The position numbers and the translations under genes are program-made. The notes under the pieces were generated by a model. The model was not told the origin of the DNA. It saw only the letters and a program-made list of their open reading frames with translations, and did no database searches. Below, piece after piece: positions 8,138 to 17,336 of a stretch of 64,000 nt of DNA (its first letter is position 1; every line of letters starts with the position of its first letter). The DNA lies in the NCBI GenBank assembly GCA_023457715.1, contig JAEWKR010000056.1, positions 6,548 to 70,547 of the forward strand, in the 5' to 3' direction. Origin of the DNA: Verrucomicrobiota bacterium. Its GTDB lineage: Bacteria > Verrucomicrobiota > Verrucomicrobiia > Opitutales > Opitutaceae.

Positions 8138-9871
8138 TCATCCCGTCACGCGTGCGGCAAAGACGAGCACGCCGATGCTGGCGAGCACGCACAGGACGAG
8201 CGTCACGCGCGCGCCGCGTGCATTCCCGGTGTAGGCCTTGTCGCCGATCGCGGCGCCGGCGGCGATCGCCTCGCCGGCGCGCTTCCAGCCGTACCAGGTC
8301 AGAACGAACTTGCCGACGGCGAAAAGGCACAGCCAGTAGAACTGCTTGCTGCCGGTGCCCGGCTCCGCCCCCTGCAGCGAGCCCAGCGCCGAGGCATCGA
8401 ACGTCAGGAGCGCGATGATGTGCAGCATGGCAAACATCGAGGCCTGCCCGGCCAGACGCTGCACCCGTTGCTGCGCGACCGACAACCGGCTGGGATCGTC
8501 CGCGGTGATATGCGCGGTTTCGTCCGTGGCGCCATCCTCCTCGCGGGGGAACGGCGCCTTGAAGGCGGCCCAGGCCGACGGAATCGACGCAAACATCACC
8601 ACGATGAAATAAGTCTGGAAGCCCAGCCAGTCCGCCAGCGGTCCGGACATCATGTTCGTCGGCACCAGCATCAGCTGCATCAGGGCGGTCGCGAACGCGT
8701 AATGCGTCATCGTCGACCGACCCGGAGCGATCTGCTGCATCATGTAGATCATGTTGCCGACGAAACCGAACCCATAGCCGAACTTCTCGATGCTCACGAG
8801 CGAGACGATGCTCCAATACCCCAGCCCGTGCCCATCCGCGGCGAGCTGGCTGAGGATGACGAAGGTCAGATGCGGCACGTTCAGGGCGAGTCCGAGGATC
8901 CACAGGCAGGACTTGAGCCCCAGTTTCCCGACGAACAGTCCACCCAGTGTCGTGCCCACGACGAAGGCGATCGTGCCCCAGATCGACTCGATCTCGCTGA
9001 CCTGGCCGACCGTCAGCCCCAAGCCGCCCTGATCGGTCCCGCTCTGCAGGAAGAGCTGGCCTTCGATGATGATCAGACCCTCCCCGAGGCGGTAGAGAAA
9101 CACGAAGGCGATCATGCCCCAGAACGCGCGTTTCTGGAAAAACGTCTCCGCGGTGCCCAGGAAGCTGCGCACCACGGCGCGGGCGCTCGCGGGACGCTCC
9201 TCGACACTCCCCGCCGGCAGGTAGAAGAGGTGATACACCGCCAGGCCGATCATCAACAGCGCGACCGCCCCAAACACCCCGCCCCACATGTGCTCATACG
9301 TCCAGCCCTGGCTCTGACGCACCCGATCGAGCACCGTCACGATGATTCCCGTGGCCACGACCTTGCCCAGCGTCCAGAACATGCCCTGCACGCCGGCATA
9401 CTTCGCCTGGTTGGCCCGGTTGAGCGCGGTAAGATAGATGCCGTCACCACAGATATCCTGGGTGGACGACGCGAAAGCAGCGATGCACAGGATCGCGAGG
9501 CTGACGCTGTAGAACCCCGGCAGCGGCAGCGAGAGCGCGACGCCACCCATCAGGACGGCAAGGAGGATCTCCATCGCCAGGACGAAAAACTTCTTCGTCC
9601 GGTACATGTCCAGGAACGCCGCCCAGAACGGCTTCAGCGACCAGGCCAGGCCGATGAAGCCCAGCGGCACGGTAATCTGGCTGTCGGTGTATCCGAGCGA
9701 TTTATACATCCGCGCCGCCGTGCCGCCGACGATCGCGTTGTAGGGAATGCCCATCGCCAGGTACAGCGAGGGCACCCACATGAAGGGGCGCACGCGATCA
9801 ATCGCTTTGCCCAAACCGGACTTGCCGCCGGACGGATCTGTCGCGGCCGAGGAGGAGGCTGGAACGCTCAT
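8138..9871 (-). CDS. MFS transporter, AmpG-like
   Basis: A 577-residue polytopic inner-membrane protein with about 12-14 hydrophobic segments. MGIPYNAIVGGTAARMYKS near the N-terminus and SSTQDICGDGIYL in the first half resemble the AmpG/PAT family, whose known members import muropeptides or acetyl-CoA. Substrate here is unknown. The chosen ATG (MSVPASSSAA) is followed by a short cytoplasmic lead; the frame upstream lacks support. A loop of about 50 charged residues (RPASARAV... and FPREEDGATDE) separates segments in the middle and later part. It converges on ispH and faces the LacI pair divergently across a repeat-filled gap. Confidence 0.8.
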   Translation of the reverse strand: MSVPASSSAATDPSGGKSGLGKAIDRVRPFMWVPSLYLAMGIPYNAIVGGTAARMYKSLGYTDSQITVPLGFIGLAWSLKPFWAAFLDMYRTKKFFVLAMEILLAVLMGGVALSLPLPGFYSVSLAILCIAAFASSTQDICGDGIYLTALNRANQAKYAGVQGMFWTLGKVVATGIIVTVLDRVRQSQGWTYEHMWGGVFGAVALLMIGLAVYHLFYLPAGSVEERPASARAVVRSFLGTAETFFQKRAFWGMIAFVFLYRLGEGLIIIEGQLFLQSGTDQGGLGLTVGQVSEIESIWGTIAFVVGTTLGGLFVGKLGLKSCLWILGLALNVPHLTFVILSQLAADGHGLGYWSIVSLVSIEKFGYGFGFVGNMIYMMQQIAPGRSTMTHYAFATALMQLMLVPTNMMSGPLADWLGFQTYFIVVMFASIPSAWAAFKAPFPREEDGATDETAHITADDPSRLSVAQQRVQRLAGQASMFAMLHIIALLTFDASALGSLQGAEPGTGSKQFYWLCLFAVGKFVLTWYGWKRAGEAIAAGAAIGDKAYTGNARGARVTLVLCVLASIGVLVFAARVTG

Positions 9872-9963
9872 GAATGGGGGGACGAGAGGGGGTCGGATCT
9901 GGGGTCTGGCGTCTAGGGTCGGAAGTCCGGGCGGCACACGCAAGCGCGGCCCGTGGCGTCTGG

Positions 9964-10043
9964 TTTAGAGTTTTGGGTTTTGGGTTTCGAGTTGTTGCCC
10001 AAACCCAACCCAAAACCCAAAACCCAAAACTCAAAACCCAACA
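9964..10043. repeat. GGTTTTG/CAAAACC repeat with inverted halves
   Basis: A block of GTTTTGGGTTTTGGGTTT faces a longer block of CCCAAAACCCAAAACCCAAA. Together they can fold into a hairpin in the 370-bp gap between the MFS gene and the LacI genes. The same word returns just after speA (47836-47862). Apart from this array and the small palindrome at 10108-10131 I see nothing else in the gap. Confidence 0.8.
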
Positions 10044-10107
10044 CCGACCCCCGAATCTTTCGCGCCCCCCCGATCCCAGCCGCTGGACCCCGTGCGAGCG
10101 AGGCGAA

Positions 10108-10131
10108 GTTTTGTTGAGTGTTACACAAAAC
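10108..10131. promoter_or_regulatory. Possible operator palindrome upstream of the LacI genes
   Basis: GTTTTGT (10108-10114) pairs with ACAAAAC (10125-10131) across 10 bases, in the only AT-rich patch of the leader, about 110 bp before the first LacI start. It could be an autoregulatory operator. The call is weak because the arms are short and A/T-rich. Confidence 0.3.
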
Positions 10132-10241
10132 GATAGAGTAATCGCTCGCTTGTTGGGGCGGCGGGGGACTGGATTACTCCGCGCGCCGGTCGGCCAGGCG
10201 CCCGGTTCATCCCCTGTCCTCGCTTTCGCCCCTTCCGCTTC

Positions 10242-11315
10242 ATGGCTGACCCAACCCCAGACCCCAGCGGCCGCGTCCCGCGGCTGAAGGATATCGCGCG
10301 GGAATCCGGCTATCACATCACGACCGTTTCGCTGGCGCTGCGCGAGCATCCCAGCATCCCCGAGGAAACCCGCCGGCGCATCCGGGAGATCGCCCAGCGG
10401 CTGGGGTATCAGCGCAACCCGGTGTACTACGCACTCAGCCGGTTCCGGCAGCAGGGCACGGTGCGCGCACCGTCTCCCAAGATCGGATACCTGGAGAACT
10501 TCGGCGCCGGCTCCGGCGTGGCGCGGCCCGCCCATCTCCAGGCCATCCTCGACGGCGCCCGGCGGCAGGCCGACGTGCTCGGTTATCAGGTGGATCCCAT
10601 CCCGGTCGGCGAGGACGACCATGATACCCGCAGCCTAACTTCCTATCTGCGAGACCAGCAGATCCGCGGCATCATCATCGGCTCCTTCACGCCCGGGCGG
10701 GCGGAAATTGCCCTGCATTGGGACGACTATGCCACCGTTAAGATCCACTCCCGCCACACCCAGCCCGACGTGACGGTGGTCGGCAACGATCAGTTGCGGG
10801 AGGTCCGGGAGGCGTTTCGCCGGCTCTCCGGCCTCGGCTACCAGCGCGTCGGCCTCGTGGTGGGTCGGGCGGATGAGGACGGGTGCGGCCACCGGCACAC
10901 CGCGGGCTACCTGATGGAACAGGCGGACCTGCCGCCCGACCGCCGGGTCCCTCCCCTGCTGTTCCCCTACGCCATCACGCGCGATGAACTCGGAGCCATG
11001 ATCGCGCGGTGGATCCGGCGCCACCACGTGGATGGGCTGCTCACCAACTACGGGGATATCGAAACCATGCTGGCCGGCGCCGGGGTCTCGGTGCCCCAGC
11101 ACGTCGCCTGCGCCCACCTGTGCCTGTGCACCCCGGCCGAAAGCAACGCCGCCGGCATCATGCCCCGGCTCGACGTGGTCGGGGAACGGGCGGTTTCCAT
11201 CGTCGTCACCCAAATGAAATCGGGCGAGCACGGGGTGCCCGCCTTCCCTTCCTCCATCTATGTCCAAAGCGTCTGGAAAGACGGCGAAAGCGCCCCGAGC
11301 CGCGGCCGCCGCTAA
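10242..11315 (+). CDS. LacI-family transcriptional regulator (first of a tandem pair)
   Basis: A 357-residue regulator. The HTH is at about residues 15-40 (LKDIARESGYHITTVSLALR) followed by the hinge region. The rest is a periplasmic-binding-protein-like sensor domain, with weakly conserved strings such as GYQRVGLVVGR. Such proteins repress sugar-use genes until a sugar binds. The start is well placed relative to the HTH. The 3' end overlaps the next LacI gene, so the two are probably translated together. No sugar-use gene is adjacent; GH2 and GH51 genes lie 7 and 26 kb away. Confidence 0.9.
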   Translation: MADPTPDPSGRVPRLKDIARESGYHITTVSLALREHPSIPEETRRRIREIAQRLGYQRNPVYYALSRFRQQGTVRAPSPKIGYLENFGAGSGVARPAHLQAILDGARRQADVLGYQVDPIPVGEDDHDTRSLTSYLRDQQIRGIIIGSFTPGRAEIALHWDDYATVKIHSRHTQPDVTVVGNDQLREVREAFRRLSGLGYQRVGLVVGRADEDGCGHRHTAGYLMEQADLPPDRRVPPLLFPYAITRDELGAMIARWIRRHHVDGLLTNYGDIETMLAGAGVSVPQHVACAHLCLCTPAESNAAGIMPRLDVVGERAVSIVVTQMKSGEHGVPAFPSSIYVQSVWKDGESAPSRGRR

Positions 11316-12426
11316 ACCGGTGCCGCCCCCGGTGCCCGCCACGGCGGGAGACGGACCGGCCCCCGGTGCGGCGCCGGCGACGGAGAAACCGTATCATACC
11401 CTCGCGGACATCGCCGCGAAGGCGGGGGTGCACGTCACCACGGTCTCGCTGGCGCTGCGCGACCACCCGAGCATCCCGCCAGCGACGCGGGCGAGGATTC
11501 GCGCGGTTGCGAAGGAACTCGGCTACCGTCGCGACCCGTTGCTCGACGCGTTGAACTTCCACCGATCGCGGCAGATCAAGCACGTCCGTTCGGTCAGCTC
11601 CGCCTTCGTCGTGCACGCCAACACGACGCGACTTTTCTTCGGGAACCACTACCAGCCGCTGGTGTACGCAGGCGCCAAGGCCGCCGCCGAGGCGCACGGC
11701 CACTCGCTCGAGATCTTCGTCGTGGGTCAGGGGCATCTCGCCCCCGCCCGGCTCAACACCATCCTCACCGCGCGGGGGGTGACCGGCGTGCTGCTCTCGA
11801 CGTTCGACATCGACATCGAGCAGCTCGATCTCGACTGGCAGAACTTCTGCGCGGTGAAGATCGAGTGCCTTCACCTCAAACCCCACCTGGATTCGGTCTC
11901 GAACGACCAGCTGCAGGTCGCACGACTGGCCATGCAACGGCTGCGGGCCATGGGGTACAATCGCATCGGCCTCGCCACCGCGCGGGAGGACCAGATGCGG
12001 CTCGCGGAATCGTTCGGGATGGGCGTGCTGCTCGAGCAGGCGCACCTGCCGGAGTCGGAATGCGTGCCGCCGCTCTACTTCGGTCTGAACCAGGTGCCGC
12101 GGCTGCGCGAAATCGTCGCGCAATGGGTGCACGAGCACCGGGTCGACGTGATCATCTCCAACTGGAACGAGCTGTTCGACATCTTCGCCTCGGCCAACAT
12201 CAAGCTGCCGGACAATGTGGCCTTCTGCTCGCTCGACGTGCAGCCGAACATGCCACACGCCACCGGCGTGGTGCAGAATCACCAGCTCGTGGGCCAGCGC
12301 GCGATGGAGCAGCTGGCGATCATGACCGATAGTTATCAGCGCGGCGTCCCCGAGGCCCAGACCATCACGTTCATCCCCGGGTACTGGCAGGACGGGGATA
12401 CGGCCCCGCCAAAACACCGCCGGTAG
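11260..12426 (+). CDS. LacI-family transcriptional regulator (second of a tandem pair)
   Basis: A 388-residue paralogue of the preceding gene. Its HTH (LADIAAKAGVHVTTVSLALR) starts near residue 47 after an Ala/Pro-rich leader. The HTH and the following HPSIP string match the neighbour closely, while the sensor domain has diverged (YNRIGLATARED). The ATG at 11260 overlaps the first gene by 56 bp; a GTG at 11320, 5 bp after its stop, gives a shorter leader and is an alternative start. The pair probably arose by duplication and may form homo- or heterodimers on similar operators. Confidence 0.9.
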   Translation: MSKASGKTAKAPRAAAAAKPVPPPVPATAGDGPAPGAAPATEKPYHTLADIAAKAGVHVTTVSLALRDHPSIPPATRARIRAVAKELGYRRDPLLDALNFHRSRQIKHVRSVSSAFVVHANTTRLFFGNHYQPLVYAGAKAAAEAHGHSLEIFVVGQGHLAPARLNTILTARGVTGVLLSTFDIDIEQLDLDWQNFCAVKIECLHLKPHLDSVSNDQLQVARLAMQRLRAMGYNRIGLATAREDQMRLAESFGMGVLLEQAHLPESECVPPLYFGLNQVPRLREIVAQWVHEHRVDVIISNWNELFDIFASANIKLPDNVAFCSLDVQPNMPHATGVVQNHQLVGQRAMEQLAIMTDSYQRGVPEAQTITFIPGYWQDGDTAPPKHRR

Positions 12427-12447
12427 CGGCGGCGGGGGGCTGGCGCG

Positions 12448-12517
12448 AGATGAGATTTGAAATTGAGATTTGAGATGGCGACGGCCGGCACGGCGTCCCA
12501 GATCTCAAAATCTCACC
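12448..12517. repeat. GAGATTTGA/TCAAATCTC word repeat with inverted halves
   Basis: GAGATGAGATTTGAAATTGAGATTTGAG-like units face GATCTCAAAATCTCACCTC between the convergent LacI and chemoreceptor genes. It is a probable shared terminator, and resembles the CAAATTTCAAAT words at 5585 and 5820. Confidence 0.7.
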
Positions 12518-14389
12518 TCACTGTCGGGCCTCGCCGAGCACGGCGGATTCGAGCTGAGCCACGTATTCCTCGAGTTGGACGGCCTGCTCGTGCAGCGAAC
12601 TGGCGGACGCAGCGCATTGCTGCGCGGCCGCCGCCGTGCTGTGCGCGATCTGACCGACCCGGACGGCGGCCTCACTCATCTCGGCTGTCGCGAGGTCCTG
12701 CTTGCGCGCGTGCTCCTCGATCGAACGGATGCAGTCGCTCACCTCGCCGGTGCTGGTGAGGACCTTGCCGAGCGAGGCGTTGGCGCGGCCGGCCATCGTG
12801 GTCCCCTGCTCGATGCAACCGGTGGAGTTCTCCACCAGCGTATCGGTGCTGGTGGCCGCGCTGGCGGATCGCTGGGCCAACGAACGCACCTCCTCTGCGA
12901 CAATCGCAAAACCGGCGCCTTGCTCACCGGCCCGGGCGGCCTCGACCGCGGCGTTGAGCGCGAGAATGTTGGTCTGAAACGCGATCTCGTTGATCGAGTG
13001 CAGGATCTTCTTGGTCTCCGCGCTGTTGACCGCGATCTGCTGGATCGAGGTATCGAGCTGGCCCATGAGGGAATTCGATTCCGAAACGATGACGGAGGTG
13101 CTGCTGATGGAGGTCGAGGCCCTCCGGGCGCTGGAACTCGTGGCGTCGGCCATTGCCTGGATCTGGCGGATCATCGCAGACGTCTCGTCGACGTTCGCCA
13201 CGAGGGTATTGGAGTTCTTTGCGAGGCTGTCGCTCGCCTCCGTGATCTGGCGGGCGGCGGCAAACACCTGCCGGGCGCCTTCGGCGATTCCTTCCGTGAT
13301 CCGGATGACCATCCGCGACAGGGTCGCCGCGAAATAAAGCGTCAACGCGAGCGTGAGGCCGATGACGATGGCGGTGATGACCACGGTGACATTCCGCTTG
13401 AGGGCGAGGGCCTCGATCTGCGCGTTGGCATGGGCCACGAGATCCGCGCGCATCCCGGTCATCAGCTTCGCCAGGTCGGCATTCCGGCCTTCACCCTTCT
13501 CCTTGAACTCAGCCTCCAGCTGCTTGTGGGGCGTGAAGTCGTGGAACGAGTTTCCATTGGCAGCCAGGAAGCTCCGGACCTTCTCCTCGACCCAGCGGCC
13601 CCGCTCGTCCTCCAGCAGCGCGTCAACCCCCGCCACGATCCCCGCCGGGGCGAGGTTGCGGAAATGTTTCAGCAGGGTCTCACTCTCGCGGTAGTGCGCC
13701 TCGTAACGGGCATAACCGTTGGCGGGCAGGGTTGGGACCTGGTGCGCCCAGACCAGCACCCCCACGTACTGCACGCAGGCGGAGTGAAAATCGAGGAAGA
13801 CATTGTACGCCTGTAACCGCTGCGCCAGCTGCTTGTCGTCGGTTTCGTTGAGGAGCGCGGGATAAACGGCCTGGATCTGGGTCTTCAGCCCGTCGTAGGG
13901 TTCGATGATCTTCGTGTAGTCCATCGTCTCCCGCATCCGCTGCCGATGCTCGGGCAGGATGCCGTACGCCGCATCCACCCGATCGAGGATCTCACGAATT
14001 CGGGGATCATATTTCCCGAGATCCATCCCGGCCCGGACGGCCTGCATGTTGGCGTAGGCGCGGTCGAGCGTCTGGCCGTGCTGCTCCCATTGCGCGCGCA
14101 TCCGGTCCACCACCGCCTGACCATTCTCCTGGACCGCATTCAAACTCCAACACCAGGAGGAGCCGAGTTCGTCGGCATTGGCTTCGGTGACGTCCGCCAA
14201 GGCGTTCACGAGATCCATGGCCTCGCGGAAGGATACAAAGCGGTTCATCTCGCGGACCCGCTCCAGCGTAAGGTAGCCGCCAAATACAGCCGCGCATGCC
14301 AGCGGAATGGCGGCGAGAATGAAGATCCTGAGTTTGAGGGAGAGGCTCGAGTTCAATGGGGGGGAAAGAGGGTTCGGGCCCTGAATCAA
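12518..14389 (-). CDS. Methyl-accepting chemotaxis protein
   Basis: A 623-residue inner-membrane chemoreceptor. TM1 is near residues 20-42 (LRIFILAAIPLACAAVF). A periplasmic sensing region of about 280 residues follows, helical and similar in style to the NIT nitrate/nitrite-sensing domain. TM2 (VVITAIVIGLTLALTLYFAA) leads into a HAMP-like linker. The signalling tip contains ILALNAAVEAARAGEQGAGF and AIVAEEVRSLAQRSA, which define the family and contact CheA/CheW. No ATG is available near the N-terminus; a TTG at 14389 or another at 14356 must be used. No che genes are nearby. Confidence 0.93.
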   Translation of the reverse strand: MIQGPNPLSPPLNSSLSLKLRIFILAAIPLACAAVFGGYLTLERVREMNRFVSFREAMDLVNALADVTEANADELGSSWCWSLNAVQENGQAVVDRMRAQWEQHGQTLDRAYANMQAVRAGMDLGKYDPRIREILDRVDAAYGILPEHRQRMRETMDYTKIIEPYDGLKTQIQAVYPALLNETDDKQLAQRLQAYNVFLDFHSACVQYVGVLVWAHQVPTLPANGYARYEAHYRESETLLKHFRNLAPAGIVAGVDALLEDERGRWVEEKVRSFLAANGNSFHDFTPHKQLEAEFKEKGEGRNADLAKLMTGMRADLVAHANAQIEALALKRNVTVVITAIVIGLTLALTLYFAATLSRMVIRITEGIAEGARQVFAAARQITEASDSLAKNSNTLVANVDETSAMIRQIQAMADATSSSARRASTSISSTSVIVSESNSLMGQLDTSIQQIAVNSAETKKILHSINEIAFQTNILALNAAVEAARAGEQGAGFAIVAEEVRSLAQRSASAATSTDTLVENSTGCIEQGTTMAGRANASLGKVLTSTGEVSDCIRSIEEHARKQDLATAEMSEAAVRVGQIAHSTAAAAQQCAASASSLHEQAVQLEEYVAQLESAVLGEARQ

Positions 14390-14430
14390 TCGGCTTCGCG
14401 CGACGGATCTTTAGGGGCATTCCCTCAGCA

Positions 14431-14446
14431 GGAACGGTCCCGTTCC
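14431..14446. terminator. GC-rich palindrome between the M48 and chemoreceptor genes
   Basis: GGAACGG and CCGTTCC flank TC, giving a 16-bp perfect palindrome, with a further GGGGCGC...GCGCCCC pair just after it. It lies in the 206-bp gap between two genes on the minus strand. There is no clear T-run, so termination is only a suggestion. Confidence 0.35.
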
Positions 14447-14595
14447 GGGGCGCGCCAGGCAAGGGCGCCCCCCGGGCGGCGCCATCGGCTCGGGCGTATC
14501 CGCCCTTAACGCACTGTCCCCGCGCTTCCAGGGCGCGTTGAGACGGGGTGCGAGGCCGGGTTTGCGCCCCCCGCCTCCCGCGCATCCAGCGAGAC

Positions 14596-15435
14596 TCAGC
14601 GATTCGCGGCGTACGCCTGCTGCTGCCGATAGACTTCCAGCGCCTTCGGCATGAGTTCCTCCAGCCGCCGGACGCGCGTCTCATGGGCCGGATGGGTCGA
14701 CGCGAACTCCGGCGGTTGCCGACCGTCGCCCGCGCCCGCCATCCTCTCCCAGAAGCCGATCGCGGCGCGCGGGTCGTAGCCGGCGCGCGCCATGTAGAGA
14801 AGTCCCATGGCGTCCGCCTCGTTCTCGTGATCCCGACTGAAGGGCAGGATGAGGCCGTACTGGGCTCCTGCGCCCAAGGCGGCCAGCACCATCTGGCGCT
14901 GCCCCGGGTCCATGTCCGTAAACGAAAGCTGTGCACCCATCATGACCGTTTGGGCGAGATTGGTGCGCAGCATCCGCTGCGCGCCGTGCCGCGCCACCGC
15001 GTGCGCCATCTCATGGCCCATCACCGCGGCAAGCGCGTCCTCGTTCTGCGTATACGGCAGGATCCCGGTGTACACGACGATTTGTCCGCCCGGGAGACAG
15101 AAGGCATTCGCGTCCTCGCCGCGCACGAGGCTGACCCGCCATTGAAACTTGCGCCCGGCTTCACCGGCTCCGTCGACCAGTCGGCGCGCGACGCGCACGA
15201 CCAGGTCATATTCGGGACCGGCGGTGACGACCTCGCTGTCCGCGAGCACCTGCTCATAGCTCTGCAGGCCGAGGGCTTGCTCCTGTTCCTCCGACATGCC
15301 CACCCGTGCCACCCGGCCCGTCTCGGGGTTCACCGCCTTCTCCGCCCCGAAATATTGGAACGCGGCAAACAGCGCGGCCAGGATGAGCGGGATGGGAAGC
15401 AGGCTGCGACGTCTCACGGCGCACCTTAGTGCCAT
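14596..15435 (-). CDS. M48-family zinc metallopeptidase, exported or membrane-anchored
   Basis: A 279-residue protease. Zinc site HEMAH at 141-145 (VMGHEMAHAVARHG), third ligand in HENEADAMGLLYMARAG, and a further HPAHETRVRRLEEL near the C-terminus. This resembles the BepA/LoiP/YcaL class of periplasmic quality-control proteases, although no TPR domain is present. Hydrophobic residues 11-29 after RRR look like a signal anchor; no lipobox is seen. ATG at 15435 gives this signal; the frame upstream lacks support. Its likely job is degradation of misfolded envelope proteins; that is inference from the family. Confidence 0.88.
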   Translation of the reverse strand: MALRCAVRRRSLLPIPLILAALFAAFQYFGAEKAVNPETGRVARVGMSEEQEQALGLQSYEQVLADSEVVTAGPEYDLVVRVARRLVDGAGEAGRKFQWRVSLVRGEDANAFCLPGGQIVVYTGILPYTQNEDALAAVMGHEMAHAVARHGAQRMLRTNLAQTVMMGAQLSFTDMDPGQRQMVLAALGAGAQYGLILPFSRDHENEADAMGLLYMARAGYDPRAAIGFWERMAGAGDGRQPPEFASTHPAHETRVRRLEELMPKALEVYRQQQAYAANR

Positions 15436-15494
15436 GCCGTCGGGTCCGGTTCCGGAGCATCGCCAAACTCCGCGCCCACTCAACCCGAACCTCG

Positions 15495-15622
15495 AAGCCA
15501 GAAACGAGAAACCAGAAAGAAACGAGAAACCAGAAACGAGAAACTAAAAACCAGAAACCCCAAACTAGAAACCAGAAACCAGAAACTAGAAACCAGAAAC
15601 TAGAAACTAGAAACTAGAAACC
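15495..15622. repeat. GAAACCA/GAAACTA tandem word array
   Basis: About 18 units of the form (A)GAAAC(C/T)(A)(G/A), for example AGAAACCAGAAACC and TAGAAACTAGAAAC, all in one direction with no inverted half. It fills the gap between the M48 and EF-Tu-like genes, both on the minus strand. Confidence 0.85.
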
Positions 15623-15632
15623 CCGCACCCCA

Positions 15633-15920
15633 TCACCCGACCGCCAGCACCGTGCCGTAGCCGCGTCGGGCGCCTTCCCACAATTCGAACATGCTGCCGG
15701 CGGGCAGGTGCGGGAGCGCATCCGTGGGCTGATCGAAGAGGACGCCGCAGTGAACGGCATGACCGCCGGGCACGAGGGGCTCGTCCGGGTGGATCCCGCA
15801 GTCGTAGTGCCCGGTGCCGACTTTCAGCTTCGTCCGAAATGGGCCGCGCCGAGCCGTCGCCTGGCTGCCAGCCAGTAAGGTAAGTTGCACACGAAGATGC
15901 GGAGTTGCGGGACGAGTCAT
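15633..15920 (-). CDS. Small EF-Tu domain-like protein
   Basis: A 95-residue protein. RVQLTLL at the start, the middle VGTGHYDCGIHPDEPLVPG and the end GSMFELWEGARRGYGTVLAVG resemble the beta-barrel of EF-Tu domain 2/3. Stand-alone versions of this barrel occur as small proteins of unknown role. Residues 1-30 contain the loop RRGPFRTKLKVG, comparable with the R-x-GPFxxGYRPQ loop of EF-Tu domain 3. No GTPase domain is present. Confidence in the fold is moderate; function is unknown. Confidence 0.55.
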   Translation of the reverse strand: MTRPATPHLRVQLTLLAGSQATARRGPFRTKLKVGTGHYDCGIHPDEPLVPGGHAVHCGVLFDQPTDALPHLPAGSMFELWEGARRGYGTVLAVG

Positions 15921-16113
15921 ATCCGGAGCGATAACCGTCTCACCCGAACGACCGCGTGTAAAGGCTTCGTCGCAACGGTCCGCGCGACCCCGGCAACCCT
16001 CCCTTCTTCAACAAGTAACCTCCGCCTCGCCTTCCGGCGGGTCCGTGGCGTGGGGTTTCCACCCGCCGCCGGTGCCAAGAACCCGCCGCTGGAGCAGCTG
16101 TCAGCTGTGCACC

Positions 16114-17241
16114 ATGGTCGTGGCCAAACTACTCCTCGCGCTCCTGGCCGCGCTCTTCGTTCTCCAAACCGGGCTTGCCCTCTTCCGCAGCCGCGCCTGG
16201 TGGGTGCGGGTGTGCGACTTTCCGCGGCTGCAGATCGCCCTCGGCGCGCTGGTGATCCTGGGCTGCTTCTGGTTCGTCAACCTTGGCGCGGAGGATCCGG
16301 CGACGTGGGAGTGGATTCTCTTCGGGGCGCTGGGCGCGGCGGTGCTCGTCCAGACGTACCAGATGCTCCCCTACACCAAGGCCTGGCGCAAGCAGGTGCC
16401 GTCCGCCGCCCCGTCCTCGGCGCGCCGGGATCGGCTGCGCGTTGTCATCTCCAACGTCTGCATGAAGAACCGTGACGTGCGGCGATGGCTGGGCGTCGTC
16501 CGCAACGCCGAGGCCGACCTGGTGATCGCGGTGGAAGTGGATGCCTGGTGGTGCAGCCAGTTGCGCGTGTTGCACGAGGAGTACCCGCACCGCGTGCTGC
16601 GTCCGCAGGACAATACCTACGGCATCGCGCTGTATTCGCGGCTTCCGCTCCGGCACACGGAAATCAAGGAACTCATCGAGCAGGACGTCCCCAGTGTCTT
16701 CACCCAGGTCATGCTCCGGTCCGGCCAGCGCGTGCGTTGCGTCGCCCTGCATCCGCGCCCTCCGCGGCCTGACATCCAGCAGGACTCCGATCTGCGCGAC
16801 GCCGAGCTGGTGCTGGCCGGAAAACAAATTCGCGAGGAGGACACTCCGGTGCTGGTGGCCGGTGACCTCAACGACGTGGCGTGGAGCCATACCACGCACT
16901 TGTTCCAACGCATCGCCCGGCTGCTCGATCCCCGGATCGGCCGAGGCCTTTTCTCGACGTTCCACGCCAATCATCGGTTTATGCGGTGGCCGCTGGACCA
17001 CGTCTTTCACTCGCGGCATTTCCATGTCGTCGAGGTGCGGAGGCTCGGCCACGTCGGCAGCGATCATTTCCCGATTCTGGTGGAACTGGCCCTGCAACCC
17101 GCCCCCCTCTCCGAATCGAAGGTCGACCCGGCCGACCATTCCGACTTCGAGGAGGCCCAGGAGGCCGTCACCGAGGCCCGCGAACATCAGGCCGAGGAAA
17201 CCCCGCAGGAGCGGCGGGAGCGCAGTCGGGCCGACCTGTAG
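16114..17241 (+). CDS. Endonuclease/exonuclease/phosphatase family membrane protein
   Basis: A 375-residue protein. The first 90 residues hold three hydrophobic segments (about 5-24, 38-56, 65-82). The rest is an EEP-fold domain: SNVCMKNRD as strand 1, VAGDLND with the catalytic Asp/Asn, and GSDHFPILVEL with the terminal Asp-His pair. Its layout matches membrane-anchored EEP proteins of the YafD type. The phosphodiester substrate is unknown. The C-terminus has a Glu/Arg-rich tail rich in EAxE. The ATG at 16114 was chosen because translation upstream is not conserved-looking and lacks a signal. Confidence 0.85.
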   Translation: MVVAKLLLALLAALFVLQTGLALFRSRAWWVRVCDFPRLQIALGALVILGCFWFVNLGAEDPATWEWILFGALGAAVLVQTYQMLPYTKAWRKQVPSAAPSSARRDRLRVVISNVCMKNRDVRRWLGVVRNAEADLVIAVEVDAWWCSQLRVLHEEYPHRVLRPQDNTYGIALYSRLPLRHTEIKELIEQDVPSVFTQVMLRSGQRVRCVALHPRPPRPDIQQDSDLRDAELVLAGKQIREEDTPVLVAGDLNDVAWSHTTHLFQRIARLLDPRIGRGLFSTFHANHRFMRWPLDHVFHSRHFHVVEVRRLGHVGSDHFPILVELALQPAPLSESKVDPADHSDFEEAQEAVTEAREHQAEETPQERRERSRADL

Positions 17242-17336
17242 TCGGATGAGTTGCCGCCGCACTGGCATTTCCCGCGCGGCTGTGCATTTTCCGCGGCGTT
17301 GATCTTCACGGCCCAATCCAGCGGGGAAATTGCTCC

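Noticed and set aside
15814..16113. N-terminal extension of the endonuclease/exonuclease/phosphatase protein
   Set aside because: The 100 residues upstream of ATG 16114 are motif-free and overlap the EF-Tu-like gene on the other strand. ATG 16114 gives immediate membrane segments.
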